From an uncultured Clostridia bacterium (lineage in GTDB: Bacteria > Bacillota > Clostridia > Oscillospirales > Ruminococcaceae), in assembly GCA_945910715.1 (NCBI GenBank), contig CAMDZU010000117.1:1-5241 (forward strand): a stretch of DNA of 5,241 nt. The letters are read 5' to 3'. Position numbers and translations under genes: made by a program. This document shows, one piece after another, positions 1 to 5,241 of this stretch (within the stretch, counting starts at the first letter, position 1; every line of letters begins with the position of its first letter). Under the pieces are notes generated by a model. That model was not told the origin of the DNA. It saw only the letters and a list, made by a program, of their open reading frames with translations, and searched no databases.

Positions 1-27
1 TATTTTTGACTTAGTGCATAAAAACAG

Positions 28-56
28 TTGCTTTTTGCCTCAAATTTTGCTATAAT
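28..56 (+). promoter_or_regulatory. Probable sigma-A promoter of fucI (extended -10)
   Basis: A perfect TATAAT -10 box lies at 51-56, preceded by TG at 48-49, giving the extended -10 form TGnTATAAT. A weak -35 box, TTGCTT (28-33, three of six consensus bases), sits 17 bp upstream. Transcription would start near 62-64, about 30 nt before the fucI start codon. A better -35 match, TTGACT at 6-11, is too far away to pair with this -10. A weak -35 with a strong extended -10 is a common arrangement in Firmicutes; the assignment is by inspection only. Confidence 0.75.
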
Positions 57-61
57 TTATA

Positions 62-81
62 AAGATTAAATCGTTAATCTT
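62..81. promoter_or_regulatory. Perfect 8-bp inverted repeat, candidate operator at the fucI start site
   Basis: The arms AAGATTAA (62-69) and TTAATCTT (74-81) are exact reverse complements separated by four bases (ATCG). The repeat covers the predicted transcription start and ends directly at the Shine-Dalgarno site of fucI. This is where a repressor of a sugar catabolic gene often binds. As RNA it could fold into a weak A/U-rich hairpin touching the ribosome binding site, so translational control is an alternative. No regulator gene lies in the window, and the motif does not match an operator I can name. Confidence 0.5.
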
Positions 82-87
82 GGAGGA
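82..87 (+). promoter_or_regulatory. fucI ribosome binding site that fixes the start codon
   Basis: GGAGGA at 82-87 lies 7 nt before ATG at 95. An in-frame TTG at 80 would lengthen the protein by five residues (MEEED), but its codons are the Shine-Dalgarno sequence itself, so 95 is the real start. Confidence 0.9.
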
Positions 88-94
88 AGAAGAT

Positions 95-1873
95 ATGTTA
101 GCAAAAATTGGTATAAGACCCGTCATTGACGGACGTCAGTTCGGCATAAGAGAAAGCCTTGAGGTTCAGACAATGAATATGGCAAAGGCTGCTGCCGAGC
201 TTATTTCAAAAAAAGTCCGCCACGCAAGCGGCGAGCCAGTGGAATGCGTCATCGCTGATTTCACTATCGGCGGAATTGCCGAAAGCGCTGCCTGCGCTGA
301 TAAATTCAGCAGAGAAAACGTTGTTGCAACTCTCACCGTAACGCCCTGCTGGTGCTATGTTACAACGGTTATTGACGAAAATCCCAACACGATCAAGGCT
401 GTATGGGGCTTTAACGGCACCGAAAGACCCGGCGCTGTTTTCCTTGCGGCGGCAATGTCCGCTTATGCACAGATCGGACAGCCCTGCTACTCAATTTACG
501 GGCACGACGTAAAGGACGCAGACGATACAACCATACCCAAAGACGTTGAAGACAAGATTCTCCGCTTTGCAAGATGTGCGGTTGCGGTCGGGGACATCAG
601 AAACAAGAGCTATGTTAATATCGGCGCAGTCGCAATGGGCATTGCAGGCTCATACTGCAACGAGGATTTCTATCGTACATATCTTGGAATGCACCCTGAA
701 TGGGTTGATATGACCGAAATAATCCGCCGTGAAAAGCTTGGAATTTACGACAAGGACGAGTATGAAAAAGCCCTTGCGTGGATAAAGGCGAACTGCAAGG
801 AAGGCATTGATATTAACCCCACAGACGGAATGTTCTATCAGCGTACCTTCTTGACTCCCGAGGAAAAGGAAGAAAACTGGCAGTTTATTGCAAAAATGAC
901 CTGCATTGTAATGGATATAATGAAGGGCAATCCAAAGCTTGCCGAAATGGGCTGGATTGAGGAAAGCAAGGGCAGAAACGCTATTCTTGGCGGCTTCCAG
1001 GGACAGAGAAACTGGACTGACTTTATGCCCAATGCCGACTTTACCGAGGCAATTCTCAACACAACCTTCGATTGGAACGGCAAGCGTGAGCCAATCCCAT
1101 TTGCAACCGAAAACGACGGTCTTAACGGAGTAACCCAGCTTTTACTGCACGAGCTTACAAGTAAGGCGGCCATTTTTGCCGATGTAAGAACATACTGGTC
1201 GCCGGACGCTGTCGAGCGAGTAACAGGCTGGAAGCCTACGGGCGTTGCAGCAAACGGCTTTATCCACCTTATAAACAGCGGTGCTGCCGCACTTGACGGC
1301 ACAGGCGCCTGCAAGAATGAAAAAGGCGAGAGCTGTATGAAAAACTGGTGGGATATGACAGACAAGGACATCAATGCCTGCCTTGAGGACACAAAGTGGT
1401 GCTGCGCTAACCTTGGCTATTTCAGAGGAGGCGGATTCTCCTCCAGCTATTCCACAAAGGGAATTATGCCTTGCACCTTTGCCCGTGTAAATCTTGTTAA
1501 GGGTCTTGGTCCTACAATTCAGATTATCGAGGGCTATACAGTAGAGCTTCCCGAAAATGTAAACAAAATTCTTCTTGACAGAACGGACAAGACATGGCCG
1601 TCAACCTGGTTTGCTCCCATCACAGACAACGGCGCTTGCAAGGACGTTTATTCCGTAATGGCACAGTGGGGCGCAAATCACGGCGCATTTGTTTACGGTC
1701 ATATCGGCGAGGATTTAATCACCCTTGCGTCAATGCTGAGAATACCCGTTTCACTGCACAATATTTCCGACCAAAGACTGTACAGACCTCACGCTTGGGG
1801 CGCATTCGGCACAAAGGACTCCGAGGGCGCTGATTACAGAGCCTGCGCCGCTTACGGACCTCTTTACAAGTAA
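95..1873 (+). CDS. fucI: L-fucose isomerase
   Basis: This enzyme interconverts L-fucose and L-fuculose, the first step of L-fucose catabolism; the family also acts on D-arabinose. It is cytoplasmic, Mn2+-dependent and hexameric in known members. The 592-residue product matches the roughly 590 residues of E. coli FucI and appears intact. The N-terminus (IGIRPVIDGR, then RESLEVQTMNMA) is typical of the family. The three metal/catalytic positions known from E. coli (Glu337, Asp361, His528) correspond to Glu339 in ATENDGLNG, Asp363 in FADVRTYWSP and His529 in GANHGAF. The C-terminus DYRACAAYGPLYK is also characteristic. The ATG at 95 is chosen from its Shine-Dalgarno spacing. The gene appears monocistronic, with its own promoter and terminator. 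No fuculokinase, fuculose-phosphate aldolase or sugar permease gene is adjacent in this window, so the downstream steps must be encoded elsewhere or farther upstream. Substrate choice between L-fucose and D-arabinose cannot be decided from sequence. Confidence 0.96.
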   Translation: MLAKIGIRPVIDGRQFGIRESLEVQTMNMAKAAAELISKKVRHASGEPVECVIADFTIGGIAESAACADKFSRENVVATLTVTPCWCYVTTVIDENPNTIKAVWGFNGTERPGAVFLAAAMSAYAQIGQPCYSIYGHDVKDADDTTIPKDVEDKILRFARCAVAVGDIRNKSYVNIGAVAMGIAGSYCNEDFYRTYLGMHPEWVDMTEIIRREKLGIYDKDEYEKALAWIKANCKEGIDINPTDGMFYQRTFLTPEEKEENWQFIAKMTCIVMDIMKGNPKLAEMGWIEESKGRNAILGGFQGQRNWTDFMPNADFTEAILNTTFDWNGKREPIPFATENDGLNGVTQLLLHELTSKAAIFADVRTYWSPDAVERVTGWKPTGVAANGFIHLINSGAAALDGTGACKNEKGESCMKNWWDMTDKDINACLEDTKWCCANLGYFRGGGFSSSYSTKGIMPCTFARVNLVKGLGPTIQIIEGYTVELPENVNKILLDRTDKTWPSTWFAPITDNGACKDVYSVMAQWGANHGAFVYGHIGEDLITLASMLRIPVSLHNISDQRLYRPHAWGAFGTKDSEGADYRACAAYGPLYK

Positions 1874-1888
1874 AGTGGTTTTTGGCAA

Positions 1889-1930
1889 TAACTCCTTGCA
1901 CAGCATTATTTCAAGCCGCAAGGAAAGTTA
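1889..1930 (+). other. Imperfect stem-loop in the fucI 3' untranslated region
   Basis: TAACTCCTTGC (1889-1899) can pair with 1918-1930 (GCAAGGA, two unpaired A, then GTTA), giving 11 base pairs with a two-base bulge and an 18-nt loop. No U-run follows, so it is not a terminator. It lies between the fucI stop codon and the true terminator and could protect the 3' end or be chance. The rest of the 1874-1956 stretch shows nothing recognisable. Confidence 0.3.
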
Positions 1931-1956
1931 ACAGGATTTTATAAAAGTATTTATGC

Positions 1957-1995
1957 AAAGAGCCTGAGAAGATTTTATTTCTTCTCAGGCTTTTT
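1957..1995 (+). terminator. Rho-independent terminator of fucI, possibly bidirectional
   Basis: AGCCTGAGAAG (1961-1971) and CTTCTCAGGCT (1981-1991) form a perfect 11-bp stem around a 9-nt loop, followed by a T-run (1991-1995). The A residues before the stem can pair with these T residues and extend it. On the minus strand the stem is followed by CTCTTTGC, a weaker U-tract, so it may also stop transcripts of the convergent yihY gene, which ends 23 bp away and has no other visible terminator. Confidence 0.92.
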
Positions 1996-2017
1996 CTGTT
2001 AGACGGTCAATTAAGAT

Positions 2018-2920
2018 TCACTCGCTTTTTTTCTTTTTCCGTACCGCCCTGTACTTATCCATAACCGCCTCTTTTAATCTCGGCATAAAGGTCTTGTCCT
2101 GCAAAGCGTTGTTTATTGCCGCTCCGAGAAACAGAATGTACATACAGAAATACAGCCACAGAAGCAGCAGCACTACCGTTGTAAGACTGCCGTAAATGTA
2201 TGAATAATTGGCAAGGTTGTCAATGTAAAAGGAGTACAGCCCCGAAAAAATCAGCCAGCCAAATGAAGAAAAAACTGCGCCGGGCAGTTCGTTTACAAAA
2301 CGTGTTTTCCGCTCGGGAATTACGGTGTAAATGAACATAAAGAACAAAATCAGCATACAAAGACCGATAAGCCATCTGACCGTAAGCGTGACGGGGGACA
2401 TCTGTGAAAGCTGGGGAATAAGCTCAACGATCCAGTTATTTATTGTCGAGCCGAAAACCAGCAGACCAAGCGTTACCAGAATAATCACCAGCGTAACAAT
2501 TGTGTACAGAACAGTTGTCAGCCTAAGCTTGACATACCCTCTTTTTTCGTCAACGGAATAAACCGAGTTAAGCCCTCTGATAATGGCAAGAAAGCCCTTT
2601 GACGCCGACCAAAGAACTGTAACGGAGGTAATTGAGATAATTGAAATGCTGGATTTTGAAATTATTTCCTTAATGATGCTTACGAGAAAATCATTCAGCG
2701 TAGGGGAGAGAAAATCAACTGTAAACTGCTGTACCTCCTCCAGCGTAAAGGGGAGAAACTGTATAAGGGAAATAAGCAGCATTATAAAAGGGAAGAAGGA
2801 GATAATTATAAAAAGCGCCGCCTGTCCCGCAAAGGCGCTGATACAGCTTTCACGAAGCCTTTTGGCAAAGCCCTTGCAAAGAACCAATACTGTAATAGTA
2901 AAAGCTTTCAGCTTGTTCAT
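2018..2920 (-). CDS. YihY/BrkB-family inner-membrane protein
   Basis: This 300-residue integral membrane protein belongs to the YihY/virulence factor BrkB family, formerly mis-assigned as ribonuclease BN; its molecular function is not established. About six hydrophobic segments are visible, near residues 32-55, 92-115, 136-158, 181-201, 215-234 and 244-268. Family hallmarks are the first helix with a FFPFIMLLISL stretch, VLWSASKGFLAIIRGLNSVY after the second, and YGSLTTVVLLLLWLY into FLGAAINNAL in the last. The tail is strongly basic (RAVRKKKKSE), consistent with a cytoplasmic C-terminus. The start is supported by a GAGGG site (complement of 2927-2931) 6 nt before ATG. The length is typical and nothing is broken. 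It converges on fucI and diverges from the yetF-like gene, so it appears monocistronic. The family assignment is firm; any transport or virulence role would be speculation. Confidence 0.93.
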   Translation of the reverse strand: MNKLKAFTITVLVLCKGFAKRLRESCISAFAGQAALFIIISFFPFIMLLISLIQFLPFTLEEVQQFTVDFLSPTLNDFLVSIIKEIISKSSISIISITSVTVLWSASKGFLAIIRGLNSVYSVDEKRGYVKLRLTTVLYTIVTLVIILVTLGLLVFGSTINNWIVELIPQLSQMSPVTLTVRWLIGLCMLILFFMFIYTVIPERKTRFVNELPGAVFSSFGWLIFSGLYSFYIDNLANYSYIYGSLTTVVLLLLWLYFCMYILFLGAAINNALQDKTFMPRLKEAVMDKYRAVRKKKKSE

Positions 2921-2949
2921 TGTAATCCCTCTTTCCTTTTTTCAAGATT

Positions 2950-2978
2950 ATTTTAACAGCTTTTGCATTATTTGTCAA
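2950..2978 (-). promoter_or_regulatory. Near-consensus promoter of the yihY-family gene
   Basis: Read on the minus strand, a perfect -35 TTGACA (complement of 2973-2978) is followed by exactly 17 bp and TAAAAT (complement of 2950-2955, five of six consensus bases). TG stands one base before the -10, giving an extended -10 as well. The transcript would start near 2943 and have a short leader of about 22 nt. This is among the strongest-looking promoters in the window. Confidence 0.85.
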
Positions 2979-2999
2979 TTTGAATTATTGCGGTTTTAT
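2972..2999 (+). promoter_or_regulatory. Possible promoter of the yetF-like gene
   Basis: TTGTCA (2972-2977, five of six) and TTTTAT (2994-2999, four of six) are separated by 16 bp on the plus strand. The candidate -35 overlaps the -35 of the divergent yihY promoter. Alternatives exist nearby (for example AATAAT at 3007-3012 with poorly spaced -35 partners), so the exact promoter is uncertain, although one is expected in this 122-bp divergent gap. Confidence 0.35.
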
Positions 3000-3030
3000 T
3001 ACGCAAAATAATCGGGAAAACACTATGCAA

Positions 3031-3036
3031 AAGGAG
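3031..3036 (+). promoter_or_regulatory. Ribosome binding site deciding the yetF-like start
   Basis: AAGGAG at 3031-3036 lies 6 nt before ATG 3043. Two in-frame upstream starts, TTG 2980 and ATG 3025, have no comparable site, and using either would place this Shine-Dalgarno inside the gene. Confidence 0.8.
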
Positions 3037-3042
3037 AAGCTT

Positions 3043-3750
3043 ATGCAGATTGTAAATGTAATACTTTCAACTTTAGGATCGGTAATCGTGCTTTTTATCC
3101 TCACAAAGATAATTGGCAACAAACAGATGTCACAGCTTAGTATGTTCGATTATATAAACGGTATAACAATAGGCTCAATAGCCGCAGAAATGGCTACCTC
3201 TCTTGAAAATGATTTCTGGCTGCCGCTTATTGCAATGACAATTTACGCTTTTTCCACCTTTACAATTTCAATCGTGACCTGCAAGTCCATAAAGCTTAGG
3301 AAGCTGCTTTCGGGAAAGCCGCTGATTATTTTCCACAACGGCAGGCTCAATCAGAAAAATCTGTTCAAGGCCAAGCTTGACATTAACGAATTTCTTATGA
3401 TTTGCCGCAACAACGGCTACTTCAACCTTGCGGACATTTACACGGCTATGCTTGAGCCTAACGGCAAATTCAGCTTTATTCCCGTTGCAAGAAAAAGACC
3501 CGCAACTGCGGAGGATTTAAACCTGTTTCCGTCACAGGAGGACGTGCTTGTGAATGTTATAATAGACGGCGTTGTAATGGAGAAAAACCTGCATTTTACG
3601 GGCAATAATTTGATATGGCTGCGAAATCAGCTTAATGCACAGGGCTTTAAGGATGTATCGGAAATAACTCTTGCCACCTGTGATACGGACAATAATTTAA
3701 GCGTGTATAAAAAAATAAAAAACGAAAAAACGAAAGATGTTACAGAATAA
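3043..3750 (+). CDS. YetF-family (DUF421) membrane protein
   Basis: This 235-residue protein resembles the YetF/DUF421 family found widely in Firmicutes (B. subtilis YetF, YkjA, YdfR and YrbG types, about 230 residues). Three N-terminal hydrophobic segments lie near residues 3-23, 35-53 and 59-80, including the typical FDYINGITIGSIAAEMA stretch. A soluble, presumably cytoplasmic region follows, with GKPLIIFHNGRLN (91-103) and RNNGYFNLADIYTAMLEPNG (122-141), both family hallmarks. Work on Bacillus spores links YetF-domain proteins to germination-related membrane complexes, but that role cannot be transferred here. The start at 3043 is chosen from its AAGGAG site and because the product then begins at the first helix. 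The C-terminal tail (KKIKNEKTKDVTE) is charged. No terminator is visible after it, so some transcripts may run into the pot operon, but potA has its own promoter 15 bp downstream. Confidence 0.9.
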   Translation: MQIVNVILSTLGSVIVLFILTKIIGNKQMSQLSMFDYINGITIGSIAAEMATSLENDFWLPLIAMTIYAFSTFTISIVTCKSIKLRKLLSGKPLIIFHNGRLNQKNLFKAKLDINEFLMICRNNGYFNLADIYTAMLEPNGKFSFIPVARKRPATAEDLNLFPSQEDVLVNVIIDGVVMEKNLHFTGNNLIWLRNQLNAQGFKDVSEITLATCDTDNNLSVYKKIKNEKTKDVTE

Positions 3751-3764
3751 ATTTCAAAAAACTA

Positions 3765-3793
3765 TTGACATTGGACTTCATATAACGTATATT
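3765..3793 (+). promoter_or_regulatory. Promoter of the pot (polyamine uptake) operon
   Basis: A perfect -35 TTGACA (3765-3770) is followed by exactly 17 bp and TATATT (3788-3793, five of six consensus bases). The start site would be near 3800, giving a leader of about 58 nt before potA. A small palindrome, ATATA-ACG-TATAT (3780-3792), overlaps the -10 and could be a regulator site, although A/T-rich sequence makes such matches common. Confidence 0.85.
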
Positions 3794-3806
3794 TATAATA
3801 AGTATT

Positions 3807-3834
3807 TATCGAAATTCCACGAAAAATATCGAAA
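3807..3834 (+). repeat. Two direct TATCGAAA repeats in the potA leader
   Basis: TATCGAAA occurs at 3807-3814 and again at 3827-3834, exactly 20 bp apart, close to two helical turns, in the predicted untranslated leader just after the start site. A further CGAAAAA (3820-3826) lies between and could weakly pair with TTTTTTG (3837-3843) beside the Shine-Dalgarno. It may be a protein-binding site, a leader RNA element or coincidence. Confidence 0.3.
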
Positions 3835-3843
3835 AGTTTTTTG

Positions 3844-3849
3844 AAAGGA
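3844..3849 (+). promoter_or_regulatory. Ribosome binding site deciding the potA start
   Basis: AAAGGA at 3844-3849 is 8 nt from ATG 3858, a normal spacing, but only 2 nt from the in-frame ATG 3852. The second ATG is therefore preferred, and TTG at 3855 is an unlikely intermediate. Confidence 0.75.
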
Positions 3850-3857
3850 AAATGTTG

Positions 3858-4907
3858 ATGGAAAACATAGTTAGTCTGAAAAACATTGTCGTTGATTTTG
3901 AGGACGGCGAGCGCATATTAAAAAATATCAGTCTTGACATAAAGGATAAGGAGTTCGTGACTTTGCTTGGTCCGTCGGGCTGCGGCAAAACCACAACTCT
4001 TAGAATTATTGCAGGCTTTCTCAATCCCACAAGCGGAGATGTGCTTTTCGAGGGAAAACGCATAAACGACCTGCCGCCTCACAAGCGTAACGTAAACACG
4101 GTTTTTCAGCGCTATGCTCTTTTTCCGCACCTTAACGTATATGAAAACATTGCATTCGGTCTGCGGGTAAAAAAGCTGCCTGAAAAGGAAATCGTAAAGC
4201 GTGTTGTTGAAATGCTGGAGCTTGTAAACCTTATGGGCTTTGAAAAGCGTTCCATAAACCGTCTTTCGGGCGGTCAGCAGCAGCGTGTCGCTATTGCAAG
4301 AGCCCTTGTAAATCACCCCAAGGTGCTGCTCCTTGACGAGCCTTTGGGCGCTCTTGACCTTAAGCTGCGAAAGGAAATGCAGACGGAGCTTAGAAAAATC
4401 CAGCAGGCGCTTGAGCTAACTTTTGTTTATGTTACCCACGACCAGGAGGAGGCTCTCACAATGAGCGATACGGTAGTCGTTATGAACAACGGCTACATAC
4501 AGCAGATAGGCTCGCCAACGGATATTTACAACGAGCCTGTCAATGCCTTTGTTGCCGACTTTATCGGTGAAAGCAATATTATCAACGGCTGTATGCCTGA
4601 GGATTGCGTTGTTGAATTTACAGGCAAGCGCTTTGCCTGCGTTGACAAGGGCTTCTCTCCCAATGAAACGGTTGATGTTGTTATCCGTCCCGAGGATATT
4701 AAGATTATTCCCGCCGAAAATGCAAAAATTACGGGAATCGTTGAATCCGTTGTATTCAAGGGTGTTCACTACGAAATGATTGTGGACGGCGTTGACCATA
4801 AGTGGATGATACATTCCACAAAATACGAGCCTGTGGGAACAATGATAGGTATGGCTTTTGACCCTGACGACATTCACATTATGAAAAAATCCACGGACAG
4901 CGAATAA
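3858..4907 (+). CDS. potA: Spermidine/putrescine ABC transporter ATP-binding protein
   Basis: PotA hydrolyses ATP on the cytoplasmic face to drive polyamine import through PotB-PotC, with PotD as the external binding protein. The 349-residue product carries every ABC ATPase motif: Walker A GPSGCGKT (38-45), Q-loop Gln84 in [10 protein letters not shown], signature LSGGQ (136-140), Walker B VLLLDE (156-161), D-loop ALD (165-167) and the switch His194 in [14 protein letters not shown]. The C-terminal part from about 275 (VIRPEDIKI) is a TOBE-type regulatory domain, as in PotA and related MalK-like ATPases. The [21 protein letters not shown] stretch resembles Firmicute PotA. Other importers of this class (iron, sulfate, sugar) have similar ATPases, but the adjacent PotB-like permease supports the polyamine assignment. 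The start at 3858 is two codons after the first in-frame ATG (3852), chosen on spacing. potB follows after 11 bp, so the two are co-transcribed. Confidence 0.95.
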   Translation: MENIVSLKNIVVDFEDGERILKNISLDIKDKEFVTLLGPSGCGKTTTLRIIAGFLNPTSGDVLFEGKRINDLPPHKRNVNTVFQRYALFPHLNVYENIAFGLRVKKLPEKEIVKRVVEMLELVNLMGFEKRSINRLSGGQQQRVAIARALVNHPKVLLLDEPLGALDLKLRKEMQTELRKIQQALELTFVYVTHDQEEALTMSDTVVVMNNGYIQQIGSPTDIYNEPVNAFVADFIGESNIINGCMPEDCVVEFTGKRFACVDKGFSPNETVDVVIRPEDIKIIPAENAKITGIVESVVFKGVHYEMIVDGVDHKWMIHSTKYEPVGTMIGMAFDPDDIHIMKKSTDSE

Positions 4908-4914
4908 GGGAGGA
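4908..4914 (+). promoter_or_regulatory. potB ribosome binding site
   Basis: GGGAGGA begins on the base after the potA stop codon, and its GGAGG core (4909-4913) ends 5 nt before the potB ATG. A strong site packed directly against the upstream stop is typical of tightly linked operon genes. Confidence 0.85.
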
Positions 4915-4918
4915 AGTT

Positions 4919-5241
4919 ATGAAGCTTAAAATTTTTTCCGCCCCTTATCTGGTGTGGATGGTTGTTTTTATTGCTGTGCCGCTGTTGATGGTAGCGTTTT
5001 TTGCTTTTACAACAGAGGACGGACAGCTTACTCTTCAGAATATTTCCGACGTGGGACAGTATGCAAACATTTTTGTCCGCTCAATATGGCTTGCTCTTAT
5101 TGCAACGGTAATCTGCCTTGTAATTGCTTATCCTATCGCCTTTATACTTTCTCGAATGGAAAAGCACAAGCAGGGTACAATGCTTATGCTTGTAATGCTG
5201 CCTATGTGGATGAACTTCCTGCTGAGAACATATGCGTGGAT
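4919..5241 (+). CDS. potB: Spermidine/putrescine ABC transporter permease, 5' part only
   Basis: The first 107 codons of a permease gene are present; the frame stays open to the window edge, where the gene is cut. The translation starts MKLKIFSAPYLVWMVVF and shows three hydrophobic stretches, near residues 8-30, 56-78 and 87-101. The stretch RSIWLALIATVICLVIAYPI followed by LPMWMNFLLRTYAW is highly characteristic of PotB, one of the two transmembrane subunits of the polyamine importer. Full family members run about 270-290 residues, so well over half of the protein, including the EAA loop that contacts PotA, lies outside. The start is supported by the GGGAGGA site. Gene order potA-potB with 11 bp between them predicts potC and potD farther right. 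Confidence 0.93.
   Translation, partial: MKLKIFSAPYLVWMVVFIAVPLLMVAFFAFTTEDGQLTLQNISDVGQYANIFVRSIWLALIATVICLVIAYPIAFILSRMEKHKQGTMLMLVMLPMWMNFLLRTYAW

Noticed and set aside
6..11. TTGACT as the fucI -35 box
   Set aside because: It is 39 bp from the TATAAT box, far outside the usable spacing, and no -10 is found at 16-18 bp.
80..94. TTG start five codons upstream of fucI
   Set aside because: These codons are the Shine-Dalgarno sequence itself and part of the inverted repeat; ATG 95 has ideal spacing and gives a family-typical N-terminus.
838..1392. 184-codon open frame antisense to fucI
   Set aside because: It lies wholly within a clearly real, conserved gene, has no recognisable protein features or supporting promoter, and is a shadow of fucI codon usage.
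1874..2017. Small gene or tRNA in the fucI-yihY gap
   Set aside because: No cloverleaf, no ribosome binding site with a credible frame, and the terminator accounts for the main structure.
2583..3011. 142-codon plus-strand frame opposite the 5' part of the yihY-family gene and its promoter
   Set aside because: It runs antisense to a recognised membrane protein and through that gene's promoter; its translation resembles no family.
3800..3857. Riboswitch or attenuator in the potA leader
   Set aside because: The leader is only about 58 nt, very A/T-rich, and has no stable GC stem followed by a U-tract; only weak pairing is possible.
4416..4877. 153-codon antisense frame within potA
   Set aside because: The opposite strand encodes intact ABC ATPase and TOBE regions; this frame has no domain character.

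Overview
The window looks like an ordinary chromosomal segment of a Gram-positive, low-to-moderate GC anaerobe, most likely a Clostridia-type Firmicute (the Ruminococcus/Oscillospiraceae neighbourhood is my best guess). The basis is strong purine-rich Shine-Dalgarno sites, TTGACA/TATAAT-type promoters, a YetF-family (DUF421) protein, a YihY-family protein and a potA-potB gene order with Firmicute-like protein sequences. The genus is an inference and was not tested by any search.

Layout. (1) Positions 1-2000: a single-gene unit for L-fucose isomerase (fucI, 95-1873) with its own extended -10 promoter, a perfect 8-bp inverted repeat sitting where transcription should start, and a strong intrinsic terminator at 1957-1995. 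(2) Positions 2018-2920: a convergent gene on the minus strand for a six-helix YihY/BrkB-family membrane protein. It shares the terminator region with fucI and is driven by a near-consensus promoter at 2950-2978. (3) Positions 3043-3750: a divergent plus-strand gene for a YetF-family membrane protein. (4) Positions 3765-5241: the start of a spermidine/putrescine ABC importer operon, with a clear promoter, the ATPase gene potA (3858-4907) and the first 107 codons of the permease gene potB, cut by the window edge.

How they work together. Only potA and potB are clearly functional partners: PotA is the ATPase and PotB one of the two membrane channel subunits, and potC and potD would be expected to the right. 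fucI is a catabolic enzyme without its usual fuculokinase or aldolase beside it here. The YihY and YetF proteins are both conserved membrane proteins of poorly defined role, and they share a 122-bp divergent intergenic region.

Three start codons were moved downstream from the longest possible reading, because the upstream in-frame starts overlap or badly crowd the ribosome binding site, or (for yetF) lack one: fucI to 95, yetF to 3043, potA to 3858. I see no mobile element, CRISPR array, tRNA, rRNA or recognisable riboswitch, and no convincing new system. The more interesting signals are regulatory: the fucI inverted repeat, the overlapping divergent promoters, and the repeats at the pot promoter and leader.
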